DNA from: Bradyrhizobium sp. 21
Lineage (GTDB): Bacteria; Pseudomonadota; Alphaproteobacteria; Rhizobiales; Xanthobacteraceae
Direction of reading: 5' to 3'
DNA length: 64,000 nucleotides
Assembly: GCF_023073335.1 (NCBI RefSeq)
Contig: NZ_JADPJG010000011.1
Span: 1 to 64,000, forward strand
Below the pieces are notes generated by a model. That model searched no databases. It was not told the origin of the DNA and was given only the letters and a program-made list of their open reading frames with translations. The position numbers and the translations under genes were made by a program. Shown piece by piece: positions 35,545 to 44,677 of the stretch. How positions within the stretch are numbered: the first letter of the stretch is position 1; every line of letters begins with the position of its first letter.

Positions 35545-36396
35545 ATGCCGTTCAAATTCATCCACATCACCGACACGCATCTGGCGAACCCGGGGTTGAA
35601 GCTCTATGGCCTCGACCCGCGCGCCCGGCTGGACGCTGCGATTGCCGACATCAACAAGCATCAGTCCGATGCTGCCTTCACGGTCGTGACCGGCGATCTC
35701 ACCCATTGGGGCGAGCCTGAATCCTACGCCAATTTCGCAGACGCGATGTCCGCGCTGAAAATGCCGTACATCGCCATGGTCGGCAATCACGACCGCCGTG
35801 TCGCCTGCCTCGACGGCCTGAAAGCCGCGCCGCGCGATCCCAATGGCTTCGTGCAGGGCACGCGCACCACCGAGCACGGCCTGTTCGTCTTCCTGGACAC
35901 GCTGGACGAAACCAGCCATGCCGGTGAGATGTGCCGCAAGCGCCTCGGCTGGCTTGCGAGCACGCTCGCCGCCGCGCCGGCGGACATGCCGTTCGTCGTC
36001 TTCATGCATCACCCGCCGTTCCCGGTCGGCGTCCACGCGATGGACGAGATCGCGCTGGCGCAGAGCGCCGAATTCGCCGAGGTGATCGCGCCTTATCGCG
36101 CACGCATCCGCCACCTCTTCTTCGGCCATGTGCACCGGCCGATCTTCGGCAGCTACGGCAAGATCCCCTTCTCCACCCTGCGTGGCACCAACCATCAGGT
36201 CTGGTTCGAGCTCGACCCCGCCGTCACCGACCATCTGGCGAGCCACGAGCCGCCGGCCTATGGCGTGGTGCTGATCGAGCAGGAAAACCTGGTCGTTCAC
36301 AGCCACGACTTCCTCGACACCAGCCTGCGCTTCCCCTTCGTCCCTCCAGCGGGAATGGACGATCGCGATTATGCGCTCAACTTCCCGGCGCGGTGA
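35545..36396 (+). CDS. metallophosphatase, probable (glycero)phosphodiesterase
   Basis: A 283-residue calcineurin-like metallophosphoesterase: HITDTHL, VVTGDLTHWGE, VGNHDRR, MHHPPF and FFGHVHRP are the five metal-binding motifs of class III cyclic-nucleotide or glycerophosphodiester phosphodiesterases. No signal peptide, so cytoplasmic. Placement directly before ABC permease genes (stop overlaps their start region) suggests it breaks down an imported phosphodiester. It could also act on cyclic nucleotides. Confidence 0.88.
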   Translation: MPFKFIHITDTHLANPGLKLYGLDPRARLDAAIADINKHQSDAAFTVVTGDLTHWGEPESYANFADAMSALKMPYIAMVGNHDRRVACLDGLKAAPRDPNGFVQGTRTTEHGLFVFLDTLDETSHAGEMCRKRLGWLASTLAAAPADMPFVVFMHHPPFPVGVHAMDEIALAQSAEFAEVIAPYRARIRHLFFGHVHRPIFGSYGKIPFSTLRGTNHQVWFELDPAVTDHLASHEPPAYGVVLIEQENLVVHSHDFLDTSLRFPFVPPAGMDDRDYALNFPAR

Positions 36397-36397
36397 G

Positions 36398-37348
36398 ATG
36401 AGCCTCGCTGAACCCGCGGCTCTCCCGGTCGCGGCGTCGGCGCCAGCGCGCCTGCATATCGTGACGCGGTTCTCTCACCGCTTCAAAACCTCGCTGCCGG
36501 CCTATCTGCTGTTGCTGCCCTCGCTCGTCTTCCTCGCGCTGTTCACCTATGGCGCGATGGGCCGCGTGCTCGTCGACGCGCTCTACCAGCGCGCCACGCC
36601 CAAGGCGCCGGTCCGCTTCGTCGGTCTCGACAACATCGCAGCCGTGCTTGCCGACTCCGCCTTCACCGGTGCCGTTGTCAACAATCTCGTCTATGCCGTC
36701 GGCACCGCGATCCCGAGCATCGGACTTGCACTGCTGTTCGCGCTGGCGCTGTCGCGCACCAACGCCGTCAACAGCGCGCTGCGTGCCGCGCTGTTCCTGC
36801 CGGTGCTGATCCCGATGGTCGCGGCCTCCGCGCTGTTCCTGTTCATCTTCCTGCCCAATGTCGGCCTGCTCGACTATTACATCGGCAGCCTGCTTCCGGT
36901 ACTGCCGAACTGGCTCGGCGATTCCGACATCGCGCTTTACGCGATCATGGTCATCACCATCTGGAAGAACGCCGGCTACTACATGCTGTTCTTCCTGGCC
37001 GGCCTCCAGGCGGTGCCGGAAGATGTCATGGAAGCGGCCCATCTCGACGGCGCCGGGCCGTACCAGCGTCTGCGCCACATCATCATGCCCGAGCTCAAGC
37101 CCACCTTCCTGTTCGTCACGGTCATCGCCATTCTTAACGCGGTCACGCAGGTCGACCACGTCTTCGTCATGACCAAGGGCGGGCCGTCCAACGCGACCAA
37201 CCTCGTGCTGTTCTACATCTACCAGCAGGCGGTGGAGCATTACGACATCGGCAAGGCCTCGGCCGCGACGCTGCTGACGCTCGCCGCCCTGATGGGCCTG
37301 ACCGCGCTTTCGTTCCGGACGATGGCCAACCGCGAGGACGGGCCATGA
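36398..37348 (+). CDS. ABC transporter permease (UgpA type)
   Basis: A 316-residue inner-membrane permease with six predicted helices, starting after a short polar tail (PAYLLLLPSLVFLALFTYGAMG). The EAA loop EAAHLDGAGPYQRLRHIIMPELKP contacts an ATPase. It belongs to the carbohydrate/glycerol-3-phosphate permease family. It begins one base after the phosphodiesterase stop and overlaps the next gene by 4 bp, so the three are translated together. No ATPase gene lies beside it. Confidence 0.9.
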   Translation: MSLAEPAALPVAASAPARLHIVTRFSHRFKTSLPAYLLLLPSLVFLALFTYGAMGRVLVDALYQRATPKAPVRFVGLDNIAAVLADSAFTGAVVNNLVYAVGTAIPSIGLALLFALALSRTNAVNSALRAALFLPVLIPMVAASALFLFIFLPNVGLLDYYIGSLLPVLPNWLGDSDIALYAIMVITIWKNAGYYMLFFLAGLQAVPEDVMEAAHLDGAGPYQRLRHIIMPELKPTFLFVTVIAILNAVTQVDHVFVMTKGGPSNATNLVLFYIYQQAVEHYDIGKASAATLLTLAALMGLTALSFRTMANREDGP

Positions 37349-38214
37349 AGCTGCTCGACCGCCTGTTCAGGGATACCCCGCTCGCGACCCGCAACGAGAT
37401 CACGCCAAAGCTCGGCTTCTTGCTCACCGTGCTGCTCGCGATCGTCTGGCTGATCCCGTTCCTGTGGATGGGCGTGGCGACGCTGCGTCCCGCGTCCGAC
37501 GGCATCAACCTCATGGCCGAGCTGATGCCGAGCCTGAAACCCACGCTCGACAATATCAGGGACGCCTGGGAGATTGGCGATTTCCCGCGCTACACCCTCA
37601 ACACCGTGCTCATCTGCACCGGCATCCTGCTGGTGCAGTTCGTCACGATCACGCTGGCGGGCTTTGCTTTTGCGCGGCTCGAATTCGCCGGCAAGACACC
37701 GATCTTCTATCTGTTCCTGATGCAGCTGATGCTGGTGCCGGTGTTGCTGATCGTGCCGAATTTGAGCCTGGTGGCGCAGCTCGGCCTCTACGACACGCTG
37801 ACCGGCGTGATGATGCCTTTCTTCGCCTCCGCCTTCGGCACCTTCCTGATGCGCCAGGCCTTCGAGGCGATACCGACCGAGCTGGAAGACGCAGCCCTGA
37901 TCGACGGCGCCAGCCTTCTCCAGCGCATCCGCCACATCTACGTGCCGCTGTCGATGCCGAGCTTCTCGGCCTTCGCGATCATCTCCGTCACCAGCCACTG
38001 GAACGACTTCCTGTGGCCGCTGATGGTGATCAATTCGCCGGATAAGCGGCCGCTCACGGTCGGGCTCTCGGTGTTCACCGCGACTGCGGAAGGCACGCAG
38101 GCCTGGGGCACCATCGCCGCCGGCACGTTGATGGTGATCGCACCGCTGCTCATCACCTTCCTGATCTTCCAGAAGCGCTTCATCAGTTCTTTCGTCACCT
38201 CAGGCATCAAATAG
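37345..38214 (+). CDS. ABC transporter permease (UgpE type)
   Basis: A 289-residue partner permease with six helices (GFLLTVLLAIVWLIPFLWMG, RYTLNTVLICTGILLVQFVTITLAGF) and an EAA-like loop LEDAALIDGASLLQRIRHIYVPLSMP. It overlaps the upstream permease by ATGA. It should pair with the 36398-37348 product to form the channel. The binding protein follows at 38226. Confidence 0.9.
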   Translation: MKLLDRLFRDTPLATRNEITPKLGFLLTVLLAIVWLIPFLWMGVATLRPASDGINLMAELMPSLKPTLDNIRDAWEIGDFPRYTLNTVLICTGILLVQFVTITLAGFAFARLEFAGKTPIFYLFLMQLMLVPVLLIVPNLSLVAQLGLYDTLTGVMMPFFASAFGTFLMRQAFEAIPTELEDAALIDGASLLQRIRHIYVPLSMPSFSAFAIISVTSHWNDFLWPLMVINSPDKRPLTVGLSVFTATAEGTQAWGTIAAGTLMVIAPLLITFLIFQKRFISSFVTSGIK

Positions 38215-38225
38215 GAGATTTCTCG

Positions 38226-39557
38226 ATGCTGTTTTCCCGCAGGCTCATGCTCGGCCTCGCCATGGCAGGTAGTTTGGCAAGCGCCCTCGCCGTCCCGGCG
38301 CTGGCCGAAGGTCCAACCGAGATCGACCTGTTCTTCCCCGTTCCCGTCGACGGCAAGCTCGCCCGCGACATGGGCACCCTGATCAAGGAGTTCAACGAAG
38401 GACATCCAAACATCAAGGCGACCGCCGTCTACACCGGCTCCTACGACGACACGCTGATCAAGACGCGCGCCGCCATCAAGGCCGGCAAGCCGCCGGCTGC
38501 CGTGATCATGTCGGCGAACTTCCTGCTCGACATGCAGATCGAGAACGAGCTGACTAACCTCGACAGCCTGATCGCCGCCGACGGCACCACCAAAGAGAAG
38601 TTTTTGGGCCAGTTCTTCCCGGCGCTGCAGGGCAACGCGGTGATCGACCGCTCGGTCTACGGGGTGCCGTTCCACAATTCAACGCCGCTGCTCTACATCA
38701 ACGCCGACAAGGCCAAGGAAGCGGGCCTTGATCCGAGCAAGCCGCCACAGACCTGGGCGGAGCTCACCGACTGGGCCAAGAAGCTCACCAAGCGCGAGGG
38801 CGACAAGGTGACCCAATGGGGCATCGCAATCCCCTGCGCCTATGATTATTGCGGCTGGATGATGGAAACGCTCACCATGTCCAATGGCGGGCGCTACTAC
38901 AACGAGGAGTTCGGCGGCGAGGTCTATTACGACACGCCCTCGATGCTGGGTGCGCTGACCTGGTGGAACGACCTCGTCGCCAAGCACAAGGTGCATCCGC
39001 CCGGCGCCACGCCTGGCCCGGCCGTCAGCACCTCCTTCATCTCCGGCAACGCCGCGATGATGATGCTCTCCACGGGCTCGCTGACCTATGTGCGTGACAA
39101 CGCCAAGTTCGCCTACAAGGTCGCCTTCATCCCGCGCAACGTCCGCAACGCCGTGCCGATCGGCGGCGCCTCGCTGATCGTTCCGGCGGGCCAGCAAGCC
39201 GACAAGCAGAACGCCGCCTGGACGCTGATCAAGTGGATGACCTCGCCCGAGAAGAGCGGCTGGTGGAGCCGCGCCACCGGCTATTTCGCGCCCAACATGG
39301 CGGCGTACAAGACGTCCGACATGGTCGAATTCCTGAACAAGAACCCCGACGCCAAGACCGCCGTCGAGCAGCTCGACGTCGCAAAGCCGTGGTTCGCGAC
39401 CTACAAGACCGTGCCGGTGCGCAAGACGCTGGAGGACGAGGTGATGCTGGTCCTCAACGGCAAGAAGCAGCCGAAGGAAGCCCTCGCCGCCGCCCAGAAG
39501 GCCGCCGACGAGACGCTCAAGCCGTACAATGCGGAGACGTCGCTGAAGCTGCCGTAA
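38226..39557 (+). CDS. ABC transporter periplasmic solute-binding protein (UgpB type)
   Basis: The 443-residue precursor has a signal peptide (SRRLMLGLAMAGSLASALAVPALA) and the family 1 binding-protein core: IDLFFPVPVDGKLARDMGTLIKEFNEGHPNIKATAVYTGSYDDTLIKTRAAIKAG, VYGVPFHNSTPLLYINADKAKEAGLD. UgpB-type proteins bind sn-glycerol-3-phosphate or sugars. aggag lies 8 bases before the ATG. It closes the four-gene operon; ligand unproven. Confidence 0.9.
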   Translation: MLFSRRLMLGLAMAGSLASALAVPALAEGPTEIDLFFPVPVDGKLARDMGTLIKEFNEGHPNIKATAVYTGSYDDTLIKTRAAIKAGKPPAAVIMSANFLLDMQIENELTNLDSLIAADGTTKEKFLGQFFPALQGNAVIDRSVYGVPFHNSTPLLYINADKAKEAGLDPSKPPQTWAELTDWAKKLTKREGDKVTQWGIAIPCAYDYCGWMMETLTMSNGGRYYNEEFGGEVYYDTPSMLGALTWWNDLVAKHKVHPPGATPGPAVSTSFISGNAAMMMLSTGSLTYVRDNAKFAYKVAFIPRNVRNAVPIGGASLIVPAGQQADKQNAAWTLIKWMTSPEKSGWWSRATGYFAPNMAAYKTSDMVEFLNKNPDAKTAVEQLDVAKPWFATYKTVPVRKTLEDEVMLVLNGKKQPKEALAAAQKAADETLKPYNAETSLKLP

Positions 39558-39852
39558 GCCTTGGTGAATCAGGCAAAAGACCTCGGCGCGCCACAACGTG
39601 GGGCGCCGAAATTGCTTGGCTCTATCGCTGCGGTGACGAGGTCCCCCGCACGATCTCATCGCCCGTCTCTTGGGATCAAACGGCCCCGCCGGGCCAGTCA
39701 GTCGGATCTCCGCGTTCCAAGACGAGCCGCGATCGGTCAGGCCAGCGAGCAGCCAAAATCTCGCCGGCGCTCTGCATCGACAGCTTCAAAGGCTCTGGAA
39801 CGGCTGAAGTTGCTCGTATAGATTGCATTCGGGCACTAAACTAGGGAAGGAA

Positions 39853-41139
39853 ATGAGCCAACCAAAAAAGAGAGAGCGGCGCTGGCGAGTTTGGTCTACG
39901 GCCGAAAGTATCGAGCAGGAAGAAATTTCGATTGCAGCGATCATCGAAACGTTCCTCGCAACTGCCGTCTATCTCTGGATCGCTGCCTATGTGGGGTTCT
40001 TCCTTCCACTCATCGTGGGCCTCTTAACCGCGCCTTTCGTTTTGCTGCGCACGCCCTACTCGCTTCATGCCGGTATTCTATTGGCTCGCCGCTATGTTCG
40101 CCACTTCGCGGAGGTGGATCTCTGGATGTTGCTGTTCATCGGAGGCCCGACGGCTGCGGTGTTGGGGCTGTACGTCCTCTTGAAGCAAAGTGGCGTAATG
40201 AGCGATCTCTCGACAAGTGCCTTATTACCGCCCCTGATAGGTACTTGTGCGGCATACGTAACCGCATCAGTCGTAATTAGGATCTGGGCTACCGTAAAAT
40301 TCATTCGGATCGGCGTTCAAGCAATGCCAGGTAATTTTCGGAAATTGTGGATGTGCACTTCCCCATCTCAGCTTCCAGAGTTGGTGCCGGGCTTTAATCA
40401 AACAAACTACTTTTTCTCTATGGGGAACGTCGCAGCGAGACTAAAGAACGGACCAGATCGAAGTGCCGCTTTAGGAGGGCTAATCTATCTTTGCCTGTTG
40501 TTCTGGCCCACTTGGCTTCTGCGCTTCTCTGTAAAATCGGCTTTCTGGTTCTGGTGGCCTGTGTCGTACATCGGAAGCGATCTGCGCGAGAAGCCAGATA
40601 TTTTGGGTTGGAACTCGGTCGGAAGCCTAAAAGCAAAGGCAAGTATAATCTCCGCAATTGCGGTCCTATCTTCATTTTTCTTCTTCAACTTTCTCGTGAC
40701 AGGCGCTTGGCTGCGCGAGCATCACTTTATATCCCCGATTGGACTGCTATTTAATGTGGAGGCCCCCAATCCTTGGCAGATCCCGGCGCTCGCCGCGGCT
40801 ATGATCAGTATCGTCATCGTTTTTCTTGCCAACGATGCTGCCGGACGAAAAGCGATCTCCACTCGATTGAATGATGAAGAGATCGCGGAGAAAGCTTCGA
40901 AGACATATGGCTGGATTGAACGATTGAGCCGACTGCGATTGCTCGCAGCATGTACATTCTGGTTATTGGCAGCAATACAGTCTGTGGACTACGCCAACAA
41001 CGAACGTTGCGTGGTCCGTCCACCGGATTGGGTCCACGTGCTGCTGAAAGCAGTTTACACGCCCCGTTTCCACAAGATGACGTGTGAGCAATACTCCGTC
41101 TGGAATCTATTTACGAACAGGGATGTTGCGCGGTTGTGA
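39853..41139 (+). CDS. polytopic membrane protein of unknown function, low GC
   Basis: A 428-residue protein with about seven to eight hydrophobic segments (AAIIETFLATAVYLWIAAYVGFFLPLIVGLL, DLWMLLFIGGPTAAVLGLYVLL, LIYLCLLFWPTWLL, SIISAIAVLSSFFFFNFLVTGAWL). No family recognised. Base composition is visibly less GC-rich than its neighbours and it uses codons such as TTA, ATA and AGA that are rare elsewhere in the window, which suggests recent acquisition. A gggaaggaa ribosome site precedes the ATG. No partner genes or mobile element are adjacent. Confidence 0.7.
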   Translation: MSQPKKRERRWRVWSTAESIEQEEISIAAIIETFLATAVYLWIAAYVGFFLPLIVGLLTAPFVLLRTPYSLHAGILLARRYVRHFAEVDLWMLLFIGGPTAAVLGLYVLLKQSGVMSDLSTSALLPPLIGTCAAYVTASVVIRIWATVKFIRIGVQAMPGNFRKLWMCTSPSQLPELVPGFNQTNYFFSMGNVAARLKNGPDRSAALGGLIYLCLLFWPTWLLRFSVKSAFWFWWPVSYIGSDLREKPDILGWNSVGSLKAKASIISAIAVLSSFFFFNFLVTGAWLREHHFISPIGLLFNVEAPNPWQIPALAAAMISIVIVFLANDAAGRKAISTRLNDEEIAEKASKTYGWIERLSRLRLLAACTFWLLAAIQSVDYANNERCVVRPPDWVHVLLKAVYTPRFHKMTCEQYSVWNLFTNRDVARL

Positions 41140-41591
41140 CCGAGGGCTCGCCTTCGCTGTCGCCCCGTTTGTCCTAGCTGCCGCAAAAGGTCCACGCCGC
41201 GATGGACGAGCCTATCGCAGCCTTGCTGAAGCTGATGACTTCCGCCCGGCGCCCGTTAACCCCCCGTCCACCATCCGGCCCGGCCCGCCGCCGGTAACCA
41301 CGAGCATTAACAGACCCTCAATTCACGCCAGACAAGTCTAGCAATGTTTCTGAGGGGATTTTGCCGTGGATTTGCTGGTTATCGAGTTCCTGGGACTGGC
41401 GCTGGTCGCCATGTGCGTTGTGGTGGTGGCGCTGCCTTGCGCGCGCAAACCCTCCCGGCGGATCCGCTACGAATAGGATTTTCGTCGGTAAATGCGATTC
41501 CGGCCCAAATGCAAGGCTCGAATTCGCATCGAGCCCCTTGACATCACAGCGCTTTCGGCAGAACGGCTGATAGACTTGTCATGGGCCGTTC
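41140..41591. other. intergenic region with one possible microprotein
   Basis: Apart from the small open frame at 41366-41476 this stretch holds no recognisable gene, hairpin terminator or RNA. A 31-codon ATG frame at 41202 has a proline-arginine-rich end and was not accepted as a gene. Confidence 0.4.
41366..41476 (+). CDS. possible 36-residue membrane microprotein
   Basis: GTG start after gaggggattttgcc, a good ribosome site. The product MDLLVIEFLGLALVAMCVVVV then ALPCARKPSRRIRYE has one hydrophobic helix and a basic C-terminus, typical of single-pass microproteins. It lies between the low-GC membrane gene and rnd. No homologue was checked. Confidence 0.4.
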   Translation: MDLLVIEFLGLALVAMCVVVVALPCARKPSRRIRYE

Positions 41592-42743
41592 ATGGATTTG
41601 ATTACCACCACCGCTGACCTCGCGGCTGCCTGCAGCCGGCTGGCCAAGCACCCCGTCATTACCGTCGATACCGAGTTCCTGCGCGAGACCACCTACTACC
41701 CGCTGCTGTGCGTGGTGCAGATGGCCAGCGCCGAGGAAGCGATCGTCATCGACACCCTCGCGGAGGGCATCGACCTCAAGCCGTTCTTCGAGCTGATGGC
41801 CAATGAGGCCGTGCTGAAGGTGTTCCACGCCGCCCGCCAGGACATCGAGATCATCTGGCACCAGGCCAACATCATTCCGCACCCGGTGTTCGACACCCAG
41901 GTCGCGGCCATGGTTCTCGGCTATGGAGACAGCATCGCCTATGACGCGCTGGTCGAGAAGGTCGCCGGCCACCGCCCGGACAAGACCCACCGCTTCACCG
42001 ACTGGTCGCGCCGGCCGCTGACCAAGGAGCAGATGCACTACGCGGTGTCCGACGTCACGCATCTGCGCGACGTGTTCGCGGCGCTCGATGCCGACCTCAA
42101 GAAGCGCCGCCGCAGCGAGTGGGTCTCGATCGAGATGGAGGTCCTGACCTCCCCCAAGACCTACGACTTCCACCCCGAGCGCGCCTGGGAACGGCTGAAG
42201 ACGCGGGTGCGCAAGCCCAAGGACCTCGCGGTCCTGATGGAGGTCGCCGCCTGGCGCGAGCAGGAGGCGCAGAGCCGCGACGTGCCGCGCGGTCGCGTGC
42301 TGCGCGACGAGGCGGTCAGCGACATCGCGACCCACGCGCCGAACACCATCGAGAAGCTCGCCAACCTGCGCTCCGTGCCGAAGGGTTTTGAGAAGTCCAA
42401 ATGGGGCGCGGACATCGTCGCCGCGGTCCAGCGCGGGCTGGCGCGGGATTTGTCGACGCTGCCGAAGCTGGAGAAGCCGCGCAACAACAACAATGGCGCC
42501 GCGATCGTGGAGCTGTTGAAGGTGCTGTTGCGCATGACCGCGGAGCGCCATGCGGTTGCCAGCAAGGTGATCGCCACTGTCGACGATCTCGAGGAGATCG
42601 CAGCCGACGACGAGGCCGACGTGCCGGCGCTACGCGGCTGGCGCCGCGAGCTGTTCGGCGACGCCGCACTGAAGCTCAAGCGCGGCGAGCTGGCGCTTGC
42701 GGTCGAGAAAGGCCGCGTGATCGGGGTTCAGCGGGCGGAATAG
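41592..42743 (+). CDS. rnd: ribonuclease D
   Basis: A 3'-5' exoribonuclease of the DEDDy class that trims tRNA and other small RNA precursors; 383 residues. The three Exo motifs show Asp26 and Glu28 (TVDTEFL), Asp84 ([10 protein letters not shown]), and Tyr150/Asp154 ([11 protein letters not shown]). An HRDC domain follows ([33 protein letters not shown], about residues 210-285). Cytoplasmic. It is followed by a dispersed palindrome rather than another gene. Confidence 0.95.
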   Translation: MDLITTTADLAAACSRLAKHPVITVDTEFLRETTYYPLLCVVQMASAEEAIVIDTLAEGIDLKPFFELMANEAVLKVFHAARQDIEIIWHQANIIPHPVFDTQVAAMVLGYGDSIAYDALVEKVAGHRPDKTHRFTDWSRRPLTKEQMHYAVSDVTHLRDVFAALDADLKKRRRSEWVSIEMEVLTSPKTYDFHPERAWERLKTRVRKPKDLAVLMEVAAWREQEAQSRDVPRGRVLRDEAVSDIATHAPNTIEKLANLRSVPKGFEKSKWGADIVAAVQRGLARDLSTLPKLEKPRNNNNGAAIVELLKVLLRMTAERHAVASKVIATVDDLEEIAADDEADVPALRGWRRELFGDAALKLKRGELALAVEKGRVIGVQRAE

Positions 42744-42762
42744 CCGGGACTGCCTCCTCAAT

Positions 42763-42888
42763 GTCGTCCTGGCGAAAGCCAGGACCCACTACCCAGGGGC
42801 GAGTTTGGCGAAGACCCGTCGTTCGGTACGCCGACCATCGTAAATCGATAGATCACACGGTATGGGTCCTGGCTTTCGCCAGGACGAC
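42763..42888. repeat. 26-bp inverted repeats, each a hairpin, around a 74-bp core
   Basis: gtcgtcctggcgaaagcc at 42763 and ggctttcgccaggacgac ending at 42888 are perfect reverse complements over 26 bp. Each arm is itself a hairpin (tcctggc-gaaa-gccagga). The arrangement looks like a REP pair (BIME) between rnd and the aminotransferase 3' end. Confidence 0.85.
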
Positions 42889-42935
42889 ACCGCAGGTGTG
42901 ACCAGCTGCTCCGGTCACACTGACACGCGCTCCCC

Positions 42936-44318
42936 TTACGCCGGCGTCAGCTTCGCCACGTCCGCCTTCATGTCATCCAGCACGCCCGATATTGCCGCGA
43001 CCAGCTCGTCGATCTGGGCTTTGGTGACGATCAGCGGCGGGCAGATGGCGATGGCGTCGAGCATGTTGCGCGAGATCACGCCGCGCTCCTGCAGCATGCG
43101 ACTGGCCATGCCGCCGACGGCGCCCGGCGTTGCCGCCGCGGTCTTGCGCGCCTTGTCCAGCACCAGTTCGATCGCTGCAATCATGCCGACACCGCGGACC
43201 TCGCCGACCAGCGGATGGCTGGTGAGCTCACGCAGCTTGCCTTGCATGTAGCCACCGAGCTCGGCGGCGTGCGCAACCAGGCCGCGCTCCTCGATGATTT
43301 TCAAGTTCTCCAGCGCAATCGCCGAGCCGACCGGATGGCCGCCCGCGGTGAAGCCATGGCCGAGCACGCCGATCTTGTTGCTCTCATCGGCGATCGGCTC
43401 GAACATGCGATCGTTCATCATGATGGCCGACAGCGGGAAATAGCTCGAGGTGATCTGCTTGGAGACCACGATCGCGTCGGGCTTGATGCCGTAGGTTTCG
43501 CAGCCGAACATCTTGCCGGTGCGGCCGAAGCCGCAGATGACCTCGTCGGCGACCAACAGGATGTCGTATTTGTTCAAAACCTTCTGGATCTTGTCCCAAT
43601 AGGTCGCCGGCGGCACGATGACGCCGCCCGCGCCCATCACCGGCTCGCCGAAGAACGCCGCGATCGTGTCCGGGCCTTCCTTCTGGATCAGCGCATCGAG
43701 CTCCTCGGCTCGCCGCGTCGCGAAGGCTTCCTCGCTCTCGCCGGGCGCGCCGTCCTTGTAGAAATGCGGCGAGCCCGTGTGCAGGATGTTCGGAAGCGGC
43801 AAGTCGAAAGAGCGGTGGTTGTTCGGCAGGCCGGTGAGGCTGGCGGACGCAATGGTGACGCCGTGATAGGCGCGCATCCGGCTGATCACCTTCTTGCGCT
43901 GCGGCTGGCCGAGCGCGTTGGAGCGATAGGCGATCAACTTCAGAACGGTGTCGTTGGCCTCCGAGCCCGAGTTGGTGAAGAACACCTTGCTCATCGGCAC
44001 TGGCGCAAGCGCGACCAGCTTCTCGGCGAGATCGATCGAGGGCCCGTGCGATTTCGCGGAGAACGTGTGATAAAATGGCAGCGCCAGCATCTGCTTGTGC
44101 GCGGCGTCGACCAGCCGCTTCTCGTTGAAGCCGAGCCCGACGCTCCAGAGGCCTGCCATCGCCTCGAAATAGCGCTTGCCCGACGCGTCGAACACGTAGG
44201 GGCCCTCGCCGCGCTCGATCACCAGGGGACCGGCCTGCTGATGGGCACGCGCGTTGGTGTAGGGATGGAGCTGATAGGCCACATCCCGGGCCTCTTGCGA
44301 ATTGGGCAGCATGGACAT
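42936..44318 (-). CDS. class III aminotransferase (pyruvate-dependent type)
   Basis: A 460-residue PLP enzyme: GLWSVGLGFNEKRLVDAAHKQMLALPFYHTF, FFTNSGSEANDTVLKLIAYR, AYHGVTIASASLTGL, VADEVICGFGRTG, and VVSKQITSSYFPLSA with the PLP lysine. It transfers an amino group from an omega-amino acid or amine to pyruvate. The cofactor Asp of DEVICGFGRTG is intact. It lies last in the leftward cluster beginning at 46491, 158 bp from its nearest neighbour, so co-transcription is uncertain. Confidence 0.9.
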   Translation of the reverse strand: MSMLPNSQEARDVAYQLHPYTNARAHQQAGPLVIERGEGPYVFDASGKRYFEAMAGLWSVGLGFNEKRLVDAAHKQMLALPFYHTFSAKSHGPSIDLAEKLVALAPVPMSKVFFTNSGSEANDTVLKLIAYRSNALGQPQRKKVISRMRAYHGVTIASASLTGLPNNHRSFDLPLPNILHTGSPHFYKDGAPGESEEAFATRRAEELDALIQKEGPDTIAAFFGEPVMGAGGVIVPPATYWDKIQKVLNKYDILLVADEVICGFGRTGKMFGCETYGIKPDAIVVSKQITSSYFPLSAIMMNDRMFEPIADESNKIGVLGHGFTAGGHPVGSAIALENLKIIEERGLVAHAAELGGYMQGKLRELTSHPLVGEVRGVGMIAAIELVLDKARKTAAATPGAVGGMASRMLQERGVISRNMLDAIAICPPLIVTKAQIDELVAAISGVLDDMKADVAKLTPA

Positions 44319-44476
44319 TTGCAGGCATCCTTGAAAGCGTCACGTCGCCGGCGCGGCCAGCGTCATCACTTGATGATCCAGCTCCTTGGCTATTGCCACC
44401 GCGCAAAACTTGCAACGTCAATTCGTCGGCAGCAAGCGCTCAGCAGCGTTGCACAAAGCCGCACATCGGGCAGCTG

Positions 44477-44647
44477 TCACGCCGCGCCGTCGTCATTCCC
44501 ATCATGATCGGCGGCGGCGGCTTCCCGCACCTCCACCAGCGCCATCGAGAGCAGATACACCGTCGTGGGCAGACCAAGACGGCGCGCCGCCTCGGCGGCA
44601 CGCGACAGGTCGCTTGCCAGCTCCTCGAGCTGATCTCCCCGTGACAA
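44477..44647 (-). CDS. small helical protein, 56 residues
   Basis: Starts at TTG (after ggagtgggaca). The sequence RGDQLEELASDLSRAAEAARRLGLPTTVYLLSMALVEVREAAA is a clean amphipathic helical pair and matches a small Bradyrhizobium protein I have seen annotated as hypothetical. It is soluble and acidic at the C-terminus. It lies between the isochorismatase-fold gene and the aminotransferase, same direction. It is hidden beneath longer frames on both strands. Confidence 0.65.
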   Translation of the reverse strand: MSRGDQLEELASDLSRAAEAARRLGLPTTVYLLSMALVEVREAAAADHDGNDDGAA

Positions 44648-44677
44648 TGTCCCACTCCATCCGTCGATCGCGGCCGC

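Noticed and set aside
36377..37240. Long minus-strand frame opposite the UgpA-like permease
   Set aside because: An antisense shadow with a charged, low-complexity translation; the permease on the other strand is certain.
41202..41297. 31-codon frame MDEPIAALLKLM...
   Set aside because: No ribosome site, and the end is a Pro/Arg-rich run typical of translated spacer.
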